DNA of 64,000 nt from Sambucus nigra (lineage: Eukaryota > Streptophyta > Magnoliopsida > Dipsacales > Adoxaceae). The notes under the pieces were generated by a model that saw nothing but the letters and a program-made list of their open reading frames with translations, was not told where the DNA came from and did no database searches. The first letter of the stretch is position 1. The number at the start of each line of letters is the position of its first letter. This document shows, piece by piece, positions 1-13,128 of the stretch. The stretch is taken from the NCBI GenBank assembly GCA_949130495.1, contig OX422208.1, forward strand, positions 687,843,702 to 687,907,701, read 5' to 3'. Both the position numbers and the translations under genes were made by a program.

Positions 1-680
1 TGGGGTCTAACCCATAATCCAAATCTAAGGTACCTCTTTTGATTCATGAAAATATATGTGAAATGTGTGGAAAATATAGAAAATTGTGAGAACACTCTAA
101 ATTCGAAATCGTGGTATAGGCCCCCTCTTTGGGTTTTTTACCTATTAAAATATACGTGAATGTATATATGATAATAAAAAGAGTGGGATTAGTGATACAA
201 GATAAAAATGTAATAATAACACAAAATAAAGTAGGATTAGTGGTTGAAGAATATAAGAAAATGGAATTAGTGTTACCAACAAGAGACGTTGATAACTTGT
301 GTCTCGGTGAACATCACATAACACAACCCACCAATCGAGGCAACCACAAAAATATTGAACATCAATAGAATCTGTGACCATTTGTGTGGTTACCTGAAAT
401 TAGTGGTTTGTTATCAGTGTCACATTCAAAACTTAAGAAGATCTATCGAATGATATTTTGCAAAATGGGAGCGATAGGGGCCTAAGTGTAAGAGAACTAA
501 ATATATGAGTAGAAGATACATAAGCGTAAATAAATATGAGGGTTTTTTCAATACATACGATAAAAATATGGTTGTCAAAAAATAGTTAACTATATGAAAA
601 TAAATTACTATTTTGAAAGTCAATATTTATTTAAATCAACCAAAAGAAGGGTCAAATTAGGATTGTCATTAAGACCATAC
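1..680. other. Unassigned AT-rich DNA at the left edge
   Basis: No open frame with recognisable content on either strand. The stretch lies just beyond the 3' end of the minus-strand CACTA transposase relic, so it may hold that element's 3' untranslated and subterminal sequence. I could not find a convincing CACTA terminal repeat here, so the boundary is unknown. Confidence 0.5.
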
Positions 681-689
681 TAAAACTCT

Positions 690-3600
690 GTAGGGGCCTT
701 TAATGTGTTTGCTTGATTATTCAAACCCATTAGTTCATGTGTAAAAATAGACCAATTGTCATCGTTTATACACTTAGAGTAGAATACCTTCTCGACATTT
801 TAAAAGTTACAAATAAAAGGCTTGTCGATTAAGCGGTCTTTACTCTTCGTCTTAGATATATCTACCATTATAGTTTTTATAGGAGTATCAACTTTACAAC
901 CATTAGTAATGTCCTACACCTTCACCCAATCATAATAGAAGACGATTTCTTTGAATTCCAAGTAATATAGTTCTAGGATTTATTGGACAATCCCGTAATA
1001 GGTCAGCACCATATCCTTTGGATTTTTATAGATTTTTCTAGATACACAAGAAGTTAAGCCAGAAGTAGATATTTCGCTGTTTTGTGTCCATTTTTGCTCG
1101 CACGGGTATGAGACAAAATGAAAACCATTGACGTGGAATTTTTTAAACTCGGACCTTTGGCTAGGCATGCAAGCCTGGAATACACATCACCTTTCTTTAA
1201 ACGAAGCATTTTTAATGGATTTGTGTTAGGGCATTCTTTACAACACATACATAAATAATCGCAATAGAAGAGGTGGGAATTAGCTCTTTTTATACCCATG
1301 CCTTAAAATTACTTATCGTTTGATTTTTGGCCATTTTGCGCTCATACTTCCTAAATGTGCTCACAAAATTGTAGATTTTAGATCGTAATATAGAGAATAG
1401 AGGTAATCAAACAAAAATAAGTTGTATATGTAGTTACTTACTCTTTCCAGCCTTCAACTTCATCTTGGGATTCGAATACATAACAAGTCGCTTGCTCGTA
1501 TTGTATATTAGTGACTCTCATATCTTTTGGGTTCCCTAAAGGCAATTCATCGCCAAACTCATCATCTTACTTGATCATACATTTTCCATGAGGATTGATC
1601 CTCCTGAGACCATGTTCTTGTATATGTTCTTGGGTGTATAATGATAATTCTACTGTTATGAATTCTATCGTAATTGACCCAATATTCCATATATTTTTAA
1701 CTTAGTCTTTAAAAGTTTTCATCAATTGATCAAAAGGATACATTTAACAAAACCTGATGGGTCCACACAACAAAGCCTCATCACATAAATGCATAAGAAG
1801 GTGCACGCCAACGTCAAAGAATACAGGAGGAAAATACTTATCCAAGACTTAAGTCACCTCTTCCAATGTGGATTTTGAAACCTTAATGTGTGTCTTCTTT
1901 ACCATTTTTTTACACAATGCGGTGAAGCACAAACTAATATGCATAATTTCTCTGGAGAGATCTTTGTGCTAAAAAAAGCGATGCCTAAATAACGGAGGAA
2001 ATAATTCGCTGATGACGTACTAGTCGTGAAAGTTCCACTATTTCAGGTCATTCGTTTGGTAGCTTACAACCCTATGCAAATTACCTGAATAATTATTCAG
2101 ATTCTTCAAGTTGAACAATGTGTCTAGGAGAATCTTTTTATTCCTGGTAGTCAAAATTAAAGTACTCGCGGCAATTGAATTTATTCTAGTTGTAGGATTA
2201 ATTTTTAACCATAACTTTTTTTCATCTCCTTTAGCTCTCTACATGCCCTCTCTCCATCTTTCGACACCCAGACATGTTACTACTATATGTTCCTCAAAGT
2301 TCTTCTCTATGTGCATCAAGTCAATTGAATTCCTTACACAATGCTATTTATAATATAGCAACTCAAGTAATATTGATCATCTGGACCATGCCTTCGTTTT
2401 ACTGGGATCTTGCGTATCTGCCCGAGATTTATGCCTCTAGAATACAAACTGAAAATGTATCCTAAAAAATTATTCCTAAAACTCGTAGCCTTTGCCTTCT
2501 CCTTAATTTGATAATTGAAAAGCCAAGCAGGTTCCATCCTACACTCTTGACCAACAGGTAAAAAGTTAGACTTGGCATTCCTACAAGGGTGACTACTCGA
2601 TAGAAATCTATGATATCGGCATAACTAATCTTACCACTATAACGTAGCCAAGTGGATTTAGTTTTCTCCCCATAGATGTGACATACATAATAACCATGAA
2701 GATTATAACCAAATAAGGTTCCATAGGTAGGAAAATGGATTGCCTACAAAATAATTGCTTTAAGTGTGAAATCTTCGCCCTTGTGAGCATCAAATGCCCT
2801 CGTGCCTTCATCTCGTAACTCTTTAAGTTCCTCTATTAACGGCTCTAAGAAAATATCAATATCATTTTTGGGAGCCTTTGGATCGAATATTAATAAAAAC
2901 AATAATGTCAACTCTTTTCTCATGCACAGTATTGGATGGAGACTTAAATTCACCGTGAGAACAAGTCAATAATTCTGATTAGTACTTAATTTATCGAAAG
3001 TGTTAAACCCATCGGTTGATAATGAAAGATGAACATTGCATTGTTTTTTTACAAATTTAGGGTGTCGTGGGTTTGAAATATTCTAGATGAATGAATCAAT
3101 CGGATGACTTATGACATTCCCAACCACCTCAGATCGAGCATGCCATGTCATGGCCTCTACTATCCATGGTACAGTGAAGCATGTTTTTAACTGTGGCCTG
3201 AAGGAAAAATACTTTAATACCATTTGTGAAATTTTCGAGCACTTGCGAAATTTTATTGTATCATTTTTTCCATTCTAACAAACCATATATCTTGGCTCCT
3301 TGCATACATGGCATTCATTCTTCAGTTCATGTTCGTTATGGTACCATATGAAATCACACTTGCACGCATGAATATATTTGTACTTTAAACCCAAACCCTT
3401 AAAGCTCTTTTCCATGATCGAATAATTATATGGTAGCGCATTCTCTTTTGCTAGAATTTATTTAGCCCACTTAAGAAATTCAGTTACGCTACTGCCTAAT
3501 GACTCTTCAAATTATGCATATCGATCATTGCGTACAATACCAAGTGATTTTCTTCGTAATTTTTATACAATAGTCTAGTCGCATCAACTTTCAATCGTAT

Positions 3601-4105
3601 CTATTCCTAATCTTCGAGAAATTCATCATCAACCTATTCATTGACTTAATCATAATGTATATTATCCATATCCATAGGCTGACTGTTTTGATTGTGGTGG
3701 ACTTCGTCATCAGCATCAATTAGTTCGATCAAAGGACGATGTGCTGGTGAATCATTCACCACTTCTACCTAGTGGGTTTATGTCACATGGCCATGTACCA
3801 ATAATTCTTCTGGAGAAGAAGGTACATTCTTTTCCCCATGGAGTTTCCATACCTTATAGTCTTGCATCATACCTCACATTAATAAATTCAATTCAACGTC
3901 TTCCAAAGACGTAAATTTTCCATTTATAGAACAGTTGCACGGACACAGAATATTATCACTGTTAACATTTCTATCTTCATATTGAATAAATTATCAAACA
4001 CCCTTTAAATGATTATGGGTTACTCTATGACTCTCGCCCATCCACTCTTTGTATTGCCGGAGAGCCATTAACTAATCTCCAAAATTCGGGTCACCTATAC
4101 AAATG
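690..4105 (-). pseudogene. TNP2-type CACTA transposase relic
   Basis: This is the decayed transposase of the CACTA element, which in intact form cuts and rejoins element ends in the nucleus. Reading the minus strand, the known domain order of the family is visible. First comes a transposase-associated domain near 4105-3820 (ILCPC...GKF, then YKVWKLHGE). The TNP2 core lies around 3550-2330, with DPKAPKNDIDIFLEPLIEEL near 2880 followed by an AIHFPTYG-type segment. A DUF4218-like block near 2000-1650 reads FFDVGVHLLMHL...GPI...MYPFDQLMK. A DUF4216-like C-terminus at 1320-690 reads VNGFHF...TQNS...YYGIVQ then KPFICNF.NVEKVFYSK. Numerous stops and frame changes break every segment. The domain order makes the family call firm; exact ends are approximate. 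Confidence 0.8.
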
Positions 4106-4379
4106 GGTTGAAACGAAGGTCATATTGGATATAAGAAATCTCAGTTTATAATTAAAGAAAATTCATTAAACCCAAGAAAATTATTCGACTCGATCATTTA
4201 GTAAATATGGAATAAAACCAAACAGATGTCCCATATAATTAAAATATTTCAAATTTATTCAGAAAACACAACATTGTTTAACTCCTAGTCTTATCCAACG
4301 TATGAATTGGCTAGGTCATAAGATAATTATGATATTTTTTCAACAGAAGCCCTTACTTGTAGTCAAAGTACACATATTC

Positions 4380-5349
4380 ATCTACATAACCCTCATATAT
4401 TGTATCAAATAATATATGAGTCTCACCCACCACCAAATGGCGACTGGGAACATATGTTTCGCATTCATGGAAACAGGAGTGCAGAAGCTAATAACCCTGC
4501 TACTGGACAAGTACCTTATATAATACGGCTCACCATAATCGATGTGCATAGATGATGATGATCCATAGAATGTTAGAGGAGACATTTGGGAGGGTAATGT
4601 TTCAGGAGGAGGCATTTGGAAGGGAAATTTTCCAAGAGGAGGCATTTGGTATGGGAAACCTTGAGGCGTAGGATAAGAGAATGTTTGAGGAGCCATCTAA
4701 GAGGGGTAACCCTATTGTTGAGTAAAGAATCAGACCAACACCTGGATTTCATTCGTCAGGATTTTCATGCTATTGCTAACATTTTCCATATACCTTCAAA
4801 GCTCTGACACCTCCTAGTATGGTCTTCCGCCTCTCTCGACGCGTGAATCCTCATAAAATATATCTCCTCTAATAAAGGTGCACTTTAATTTATTTTTCTA
4901 CTTGGCATATATGATCCCAAACCTCTCTCCCTCACTTTATTATCCCTCCCAAGTACCTTAGTTAGGACATCTACTTTAATGTTATAGGGGTTGCACTCGG
5001 ACTGACTACTCGACATTCCTTCTACCATTTCCAGTAATATAATATTATATTTTGGACTATAATTTTAAATATATTTTACTATAATTTATACATATGATAA
5101 CTAATTTCAAACTCACTAGAGTCAGAGCTAATTTGTCAGAGAATTTATTAGTCTATTTTTTCGACACGCATGCAAGTAAAAGTTAACTTGATTTGGTTTT
5201 TTACCTTCTTTCAGAGCCCCCTTAGTCCATTCCTCCCATTCACCCTTCATATCATCATAAGATTCTCCCCAAGTTTTTCGACATCAACTTTCTTTGACTT
5301 GTTCAGTTTATTTTTATCCCTCTCAGCCAGTTCCCCCCACCCCCACCCC
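4380..5349 (-). pseudogene. Ptta/En/Spm-type CACTA second gene, 3' part
   Basis: This is the downstream half of a plant transposase of the Ptta/En/Spm family (PF03004-like), whose upstream half lies at 15119-15725 beyond the copia insertion. Minus-strand frames give LAERDKNKLNKSKK near 5325, matching the family's 'SEKNKRNRSK' box, then ALKEGKKPNQVNFYLHACRK near 5180, then VDVLTKVLGRDNKVRERGLG near 4960, the family's typical C-terminal box. Further downstream (4696-4560) is a proline- and methionine-rich stretch of unknown role. In this family the protein is thought to act beside TNP2 on the element's subterminal repeats. It is not functional here because it is interrupted and contains stops. 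Confidence 0.7.
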
Positions 5350-7308
5350 TAAAGAAGCTTATACTCTTGACTTACTTGATTTTACATTGTATAAGTGCTC
5401 ATCTAGTTTGGAAATTATGACAAAATTTGAGTCTTATCCCCTAGATACCAAAGAACCTCAGATTCTTCACATGATGCCTCAATTATTTCATTTAAAGGTA
5501 AATTCTCAACCATCACACACACTAGGATTGCATACATAATACATATATTTCATCATTTGCGTGTGTGTGAGTTAATTCCCTGTTAAAATAAGTTTTTAAT
5601 AATTTTGAGATTTTTAAATGATTTTTAAGGAATTAAAAGTTCAATTTTAAAACATTTGGGATCATTATGCTAATACTGATTATATCATTTATTACCTAAA
5701 TGTTTGGTTGGGTAGAATTCAAAAGCGCTTGAGACTTGAGGGTGTGTGTGTAATTAAGTTTGCATACGCATTTTTTAGTTGATATAAGCCTTACACCTGT
5801 AAACATTATGACGGTTTGATTTGTGTTTGTTGTTAGACTCAGAACTTGTTCGCAATCACAGACCATAGATCTTTTTTATCAACGGTCTGCATGCGTTTTA
5901 TCCCAATCCCTGTGAACCCTCTTTAGACCAATCATCTTACGTTTAATCCACCGATGATGCTAAACTGTTGGATGATAGTCAACTTCTCAAGACCATATCT
6001 CAGCCATTAGATTTGAGTTGTTATTATCGAACCTTCCTTTCATAGTATAAAAGGAGGTTGAGTCTCTGCATTTCGAAAACTTTGGCCAGTTCCTCCAACT
6101 GAGAGAAAAGAGAAGAGTGAGAAGAGAGAAAAACCAAATAGAGACAACCCTAAATCGAACAAACACTAATTTTGTTTCAAACCCTAAACTCATTTTAGAT
6201 CTAAAACCAGACCTGAGTGTTTGAGAGTTATTTTGGTGATGGTTTGAAGTCTGTTCGTGGGTTGAATCCTCTGAGTTTGAGATCTTGTAATCAACTTAGA
6301 CATTTTAAGTTTGATCACTATTTCTTTTCATAGAAACTGTAGATCTTGCTATTTTATGTCATATTACACTTAGCTCTGCATTATTTAGTTTCTCATCTTG
6401 AGAAATCATATTTGTTGATTGTTTTCTTCTGTAAATGTTTTTCCCAACTCAAGAATCAACAAAATCCTTTTCTGTTTCTATTTCTTATGAAACAAGACTT
6501 CTGATCTAGTTGGAATCACAATCGGTGGTTTATTATTTCAAAAACATTTTCAAAACACTCTGAAATTGTTTAAGACCTTGATCGTCTTCTGAGCAAGGTA
6601 ACCTTGGATTCTTGTTTAATTTGAAAGATCAATAAAGTCTAGTGTTTCTAAAGAAGAGAGAAACTGAAAACCTTATCATTTAGATCTTTCTGTAATTTGA
6701 TAGGACTTGTTCGTATACATAAGTGTGAGTGTGTGCATTCATGTGTTAGAACACTGTCACACTACAATATAAGAAGTGTTGTCTATAAGATCTTGAAATG
6801 TCAAGAGTCAATGTAAAGCTGGAACAAAGTGTTGAGAAGTTAGCAAGCTGAGAAAGCCACATCAATATCAGAACTGCAAAAAAGTTAGAATCAAACTAGT
6901 GGGTACATATTCTAAATTTATATAGGTATTTTTTGTTTGCATGTGTGTTAAGAAGCTTGTAACTTGTCTATTTTGTTTTAGTGGATTTTTCGTTTGTGAC
7001 TTAGAAGTCACCGTGGATGTTTCCTCAGTTGGGTGAGGTTTTACCACATTAAAAACTGTGTGTACTTAATCTTTCTACATCTCCTCATCTCATTCTTGTA
7101 GGTGTGCTGATTTAACTTATTTTAAACAGTTTTAGTTTTGGTTTTCAAAACTAGTTACATGATCTTGAACATATCTCGTACATATATTTATTAAACACAT
7201 CTTGTGATTAATCTATTTGATTTAAAGAAAAGAGTTTCCTCAAAAAACAATTCGGAGTTACTTAGATAGTTTAATCTTGAATTAAATGACTTAAGTAATA
7301 GCTTTTCA
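5350..7308 (+). repeat. Copia 5' LTR
   Basis: Closely similar along its length to 13129-15118. Its right end TTTTCA lies two bases before the primer-binding site. The left end is slightly rearranged relative to the right copy (taaagaagc against tgaagcacc). It contains a TATA box and a 5' leader with GAGAGAAAAG-type purine-rich sequence. Confidence 0.9.
6046..6053 (+). promoter_or_regulatory. TATA box in the copia 5' LTR
   Basis: TATAAAAG lies at the same place as in the 3' LTR (13836-13843). It would mark the U3/R transition of the element's own promoter, with transcription starting about 30 bp downstream. Confidence 0.7.
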
Positions 7309-7310
7309 GT

Positions 7311-7328
7311 TAGTATCAGAGCTTTGGA
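7311..7328 (+). other. Copia primer-binding site (tRNA-Met type)
   Basis: TAGTATCAGAGC begins two bases after the LTR end. It differs by one base from the usual TGGTATCAGAGC, the complement of the 3' end of initiator tRNA-Met. This is where minus-strand DNA synthesis would start. Confidence 0.85.
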
Positions 7329-7380
7329 AATTTTCTTTAAAGATCTTGTGTTTCTGAAATTGTTTTCTTAAAATCAAATA

Positions 7381-9600
7381 ATGGATGAGAAATCTGAAAG
7401 ATTTGGTAACTTGACCAGACCCCCTCTCTTTGATGGAAATAACTTTCCTTACTAGAAAGTAAGGATGGTTGCTTTCATACAAGGAACTTTGGGAGCTGAT
7501 GTCTGGGACATTATTGAAAATGGATATACTTATCCTACTAAACCAGACACTGAAGGAAGTAAGGAGAGGGTTAAGAAAGTATTAAGTGAATTCACTCGAG
7601 AAGAGGAGCAAGCCTCTCTGAATAATAACAAAGGCAAGAATGCCATTTTTTATGTCTATAAATGAACATGAGTTCAAAAGGATATCATCTTGTACCACTT
7701 GTAAGGAAGCTTGGGATACACTGGTTACTACACATGAAGGTGACACTAGAGTTAAAGCTGCTAAAATATGAATGCTTATCCAGCAGTATAACTCTTTAAT
7801 TATGTCAGACCCAGAATCATTTGATGACTTTTAGATGAATTTAACTGACATTGTGACCATATTACATTCTAATGGGATAACCTATGATATAAATGAAATT
7901 GTCTTGAAAATTCTAAGGTCATTGCCACAGAAATTTGATAACAAAAGATATGCTATTGAGGAAATGAGTGATCAAAATCTCACTCCTATATTACTCAGTA
8001 GTAAACTGAGAACCGTGGAAATGGAACTAGAATTCAAGAAACAATTAACCCAGTCCCATAGGAAATAGACTAGTTCCAACTTGGGTTTTTCTTCTAAGTT
8101 GATAAATCCTGAGCTTAATATTCCTAATAATGATTCTGATGAGGACTATGATATAGATAGTTTGAATAATCAGATTTCCTTGATGTCAAAACAATTTAAG
8201 AAGATTGTGAAGTTTAGAAATAAAATGGAAACGAGACAAGGCAAGCTAAATTATCCAACTCAGTCTAATCAAAAACCTCATGAGAAAGGTCAAGACAAAC
8301 ATCACAAGGATATTCATACGAGACCTAACAAAGACTTAAAGAATATTGAATGTTTTAGATGTGGAAAATTGGGTCATATAGCACAAGATTGTAGAGTTAA
8401 CTTGAACATGTCCAATAAACATACTAGGGCCAACATTTGCAAGACGTGGGATGATTCAAGTGATTCGGATAATGAGGAACCTGAGTCATATGATGTTTTT
8501 TATCCTTGCATGTATTTCTTTACCAAGATAATCTATAATGATGATATATATGTGCCTAAGTATGAGGATGATGCTAATAGTTCTACTTTTGTTGTTATGA
8601 ATCATGCTGCTATTGGTTTAGATGCTTTAATTTTTGAGAACATTGCTAGTTCTACAGCGGGGTGTGTGCGTCAAAGGGAAAGTGATAATGACGATGTCAA
8701 TATGTGTGAGAGTTCAAGAATTGAATCCTTATGGGTTACTTCACACACTGCACTTAGTGATTCGGACGCTAAAGACTTCCCTGATATTCACACACTTTAC
8801 GCTGAAGAAACTAGAAGACCTAAGTCTAATGGTTAAACTTAACGCTGAAGAGTATACTACCCAATGTCTAACTCATGAAAATGAAGTCAAAATTTTTTAT
8901 CAAAAATTGACAATTTTGAATGAAACAAATGAAACTCTGAAGAAAAAATATAAAGGGACATTATTAGAATTGGATCAAGCTAAGGAAAAGACAGCAACTG
9001 TTTTTAAAAAATTTGCTAAGTTTGAAAATAATTCCAATTATTTTGATGATTTTGTTGCTGATTCAAAAAACAATCCTGATGATGGAACTGGAATAGGATT
9101 TTGCCCAAATACAAAGACACATATTAAAAACTTTGAACCAATCAAGTTTGTGTCAGGTGGCAAAAGACCTATGGAAACTTGTCCAGATTTTCAATCCCTA
9201 AATGATGAGTTTGATAAAACAAAAAGTTAGATATTGGGGAATCAAGTCACTCTAAGTGTGATAGTCTACCTAAGGCTAAATACGTCTGCCCTCCGATTGG
9301 GAAGAGTGTTTCTGCGTTCGAAACTGTACTCCCTAGGAAAAAGGTTCAACGTCAAAATCCCATGAAACCTATTTTTAGAGACTTTCTTAAGGAGATACCT
9401 TCTTCAAGCAATTTTTATTGATCTTACTATGACATATACAAACATTCTTTCAAAGGTTGATACTCTAGAAGTTTAACTACTCTAGGAGAAGTCGTAAGAA
9501 TTATGTTCTGCCTAGACAACCAGATAAGAACTCTAACTATAGAAAGAGAAAGACCAGACCTAAAAGATCATTTACAAAAGGAATTCCTAGGACTTTCCTA
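7381..9600 (+). pseudogene. Copia gag relic with CCHC zinc knuckle
   Basis: Gag forms the retrotransposon's cytoplasmic particle and binds its RNA. The frame opens with ATG at 7381 (MDEKSERFGNLTRPPLFDGN), the usual N-terminus of SIRE-type gag. It is stopped at 7453 where tryptophan is expected, and shifts frame near 7645. Stops follow near 7770, at 7832 and near 8066. The CX2CX4HX4C knuckle (CFRCGKLGHIAQDC) is intact near 8350-8395, preceded by a basic, lysine-rich linker. Downstream, in another frame (8840-9230), is a coiled-coil-like segment followed by a TGIGF box, both seen in SIRE gag proteins. No continuous gag can be made. Confidence 0.85.
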
Positions 9601-9739
9601 AACTAAATGCTCACATCCTCCATAAAACTCAAATGCACGCACAAAATATTTTTCAACAAAAATCTAATGCTCACAAGTTTTATCAAATGAGAACAAATAT
9701 GAGAAAATAAAAAACAAGAGCTATTTGGGTTAGAAAAGA

Positions 9740-12700
9740 TGAGATATTGCCCCAGATTAAGTGTAACATTGTGATTACTACTTTAAAAGCTGAACACACT
9801 CCTTCTAGTTGGTATTTACACTCTGGGTGCTCAAAACATATGACTGGAATGATACAAAACTTTTAAACGAAACCATTGTTGCTGGAGGAAAAGTTATTTT
9901 CGGTGATAGTGTATCATCTCAAATCATTGGCAAAGGAACACTCCAAGAAGAATGAATGCCTGTGCTTGAAAATGTTCTTCTAGTAAAAGGTCTTAAGGCT
10001 AATCTACTTAGTATCTTGCAATTTTGTGACTCAAATCATACTGTTAACTTTTCAAAGAATAATTGTAAGATTTTAAATGAAAAAGGTGAGTGCATAATTA
10101 CAGGACTCGGGACTCTCGACAATTGTTATACTGTCTAGAATAGTACTGAAGTATGTAACATTACCAGAATGGATGTCAATGAAATATAGCATAATAGGAT
10201 GGGTCACATAAACTATGATAGCCTTATTAGATTGTCTTCACAAGAAATAGTTAGAGTAATTCCAAAGATCAAACCTATCTCTAACATTGTCTGTGGATCA
10301 CGTCAGGAAGGAAAAATTGTTAAGGAACCTCATAAGAAAGTTAAATATATCCTTAACTCTAAACCCTTGGAGCTCATCCATATGGACCTAATGGGTCCTT
10401 CTCGTACTGTTAGTCTCTGTGGACACAGTTACATTCTAGTTATAGTAGATCACTTCACCTGGTTTACTTGGGTGGATTTCTTAAAACAAAAGTCAGACAC
10501 TTTCATAACTTTTTTGAAAATCTTACTCCGTATTGAAAATGAGAAGGACACTCAAGTAAATAGAATTCTTAGTGATAGAGGAGGAGAATTCATAGATACA
10601 GGTGTTATAGAGTATTGTGACTATAATGGTTACAAACATGAATTTAGTGCTCCTAAGACCCCTCAACAAAATGGAATTATTGAGCGAAATAATCATACTC
10701 TTCAAGAGATGGCACGGGTTATGATTCATGCCAAGTGTTTACGTAAATATTTGTGGGTAGAATTAATTCGTACTACGTGTCATAATATTAATAAGGTCTA
10801 TCTTAGTAAGAATTCTAAACAAACTCCTTACGAAATATGGTATGGGAAGTAGCCCAATCTTAAATACCTTAGAAATTTTGGTAGTACATGTTACGTCTGT
10901 AAAGACAGAGAACTCTTATCCAAATTTGAGACTCGTGGAGATAAAGCTATCTTCCTAAGATATCCTTCTAACAGTAGAGCATACCGTGTCTATAATCTTC
11001 GCACAAAGACTTTAATGGACTCCATAAACGTTATTATAAGTGACACTACTGTTGAGAGTAAGACTGGAGAATCAACTATTGTGGAAGAGTCTGAAACTAT
11101 TTTAGAAAATGACTCTCTAGAAATAGATGATTATTTACCTATTGAGAAACCTGAAGTACCTAACTAGGTTTCTAAAGGTCATCCCATAGATAACATTGTT
11201 GGTAACCTTTGTGAGCCTGTGCGTACACGATCTCAATTAAGAAACTATGCTTATTATGCATGTTTTATTTCCCTTGTGGAACCAAAGAATGTAAATGAGG
11301 CATTGAATGAACCTCAATGGATTTCTGCCATGCAGGAAGAACTTCTAATATTTGTCATTCATGATGTTTGATATCTTGTACCTAGGCCTGATCATAAAAA
11401 GGTTATTGGCACACGTTTTCTATTTAAAAATAAAACTAATGAAAATGGGATAATCATTAGAAATAAAGCTAGATTAGTGTATCAAGGATATTCTCAAATT
11501 GAAGGAATAGATTTTGACGAGACATTTGCTCCTGTTACTCGCTTAGAATCTGTTCTTCTTCTCTTTGCCATAGCCTGTTACTTGCACTTTACTCTTTTCC
11601 AAATGGATGTAAAATCAGCCTTTCTTAATGGAATCTTGACTGAAGAGACCTATGTTGAACAACCCAAAGGGTTTACTGACCTTCAGTATCCAAATCATGT
11701 TTATCATCTTAAAAGGGCGTTGTATGGTCTGAAACTAGCGCCAAGAGCTTGGAATGAGCGTCTTTCCAACTTTCTCTTAGATAAAGGTTTTAGGAGATGC
11801 AAATATGATCAAACTCTATTTGTCAAACATTTTGACAAAGATATTATTATAGCTCAAGTCTATGTCGACGATATCATTTTTGGATCAACTTCCCCTTCAG
11901 AAGTAAAATCATTTTCTGAAATTATGCATAAAGAATTTCAAATGTCTCTTATGGGGGAGTTGCAATCTTTCTGGGGTCTTCAAGTCAAACAAAATTCAGA
12001 AGGTTTATTTGTTTCGCAATCGAAATATGCTTTAGAGATTGTTAAAAAAATTTGGGCTTGAAAGTGCCAAATAAGCTAGAACTCCTATAAGTACTACAAC
12101 CAAATTATCTAAAGATGAGAATGGAAGATCCATAGATCCTACTCTATATCATATTATGATAGGAAGCTTACTATACCTTACTACCTCGCGTCCTGATATT
12201 ATGTACGTAGTTTGCATGTGTGCCCGTTATCAAAATAATCCTAAAGAGAGCCACTTAGTATGTGTAAAAAGAATCATTAAATACATAAAAGTCACTCAAA
12301 ATTTAGGACTCTAGTACACCAATGATACTACTAGTAATAAAATAGGATACACTAATTCCGACTGGGCAGGGTGTACAGATGATAGTAAAACCACATCAGG
12401 AGTGTGTTACTATATCGATAATAATTTGGTAGGATGGAGTAGTAAGAAACAAAACTGCACTTCATTATCTACAGCTGAATCTGAATACATAGCTGATGGT
12501 AGCTATTGTGCCCAATTACTTTGGCTTAAGCAAATGCTAAATAATTATGGCATTCAAGAAGATCAACTACATCTCTATTGTGATAATCGAAGCGCAATCA
12601 ATATCTCTAAAAATCCTGTTCAACACTCTCGAACTAAACATATAAAAATTAGACATCATTTTATATGCGAATTAGTTGAAACTAAGGTATTAGAAATTAA

Positions 12701-12785
12701 TTATCTTCCTACTGATTTTCATCTCCCATATATGTTTAAAAACCTTTGGATTACAATAGATTTCATTCTTTGCGAAAATCGATAG
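9740..12785 (+). pseudogene. Copia pol relic: protease, integrase, reverse transcriptase, RNase H
   Basis: The domain order is that of Ty1/copia. The protease catalytic triplet, normally Asp-Ser-Gly, reads His-Ser-Gly at 9819-9827. In the integrase zinc domain the tryptophan of WHxRxGH is a stop (10187), and the second Cys of CX2C is Arg (CGSR, near 10290). The catalytic D, D and E of the core remain: HMDLMGPS, ILSDRGGEF, QQNGIIERN. Reverse transcriptase (about 11290-12060) keeps YVDDIIFGST. RNase H (about 12380-12785) keeps STAESEY and HSRTKHIKIRHHFI but has lost the LADIFTK-type tail. In-frame stops include 10136, 10187, 11165, 11369 and 12312, most at tryptophan positions. Confidence 0.9.
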
Positions 12786-13107
12786 GAATGGTTTATGCTG
12801 AATAAACTCGTGTGACTTAAGTATTTTTTTTCCTTCGTCCATTTGAGACAAAATGGGGGAGAAATTTGAGTCTTATCACTTCATTTTTTCTTGTACATAT
12901 GATTAAAAAGCTTGATCTTCGTCTTATTTGCAGGAATCTGTATCGTTGTCTTCAAGAGATGTTATTAGGCTATTGGTTTGTAATTAGTTGAGTTATGTAA
13001 TTTTCTTTTTCTAGGACATGGGTAGATAGAATTTTGTATAGTAATAGGTTTTTCTTATTCTTTTCACATCCCTACGAGTCCTAGTTGACTCAAAGGAGAT
13101 TTTATCT

Positions 13108-13128
13108 CATATTTCCAAAGGGGTAGAT
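13108..13128 (+). other. Copia polypurine tract
   Basis: The run CCAAAGGGGTAGA directly precedes the TG of the 3' LTR. It would prime plus-strand DNA synthesis. Confidence 0.7.

Noticed and set aside
5040..5120. ACTCACTAGAGTCAGAGC near 5111 as a CACTA terminal repeat
   Set aside because: It lies within the Ptta-like gene and has no inverted partner, so it cannot be the element end.
12786..13107. A possible env-like third frame as in some SIRE elements
   Set aside because: Only about 320 bp separate RNase H from the purine tract, with no open frame of useful length.
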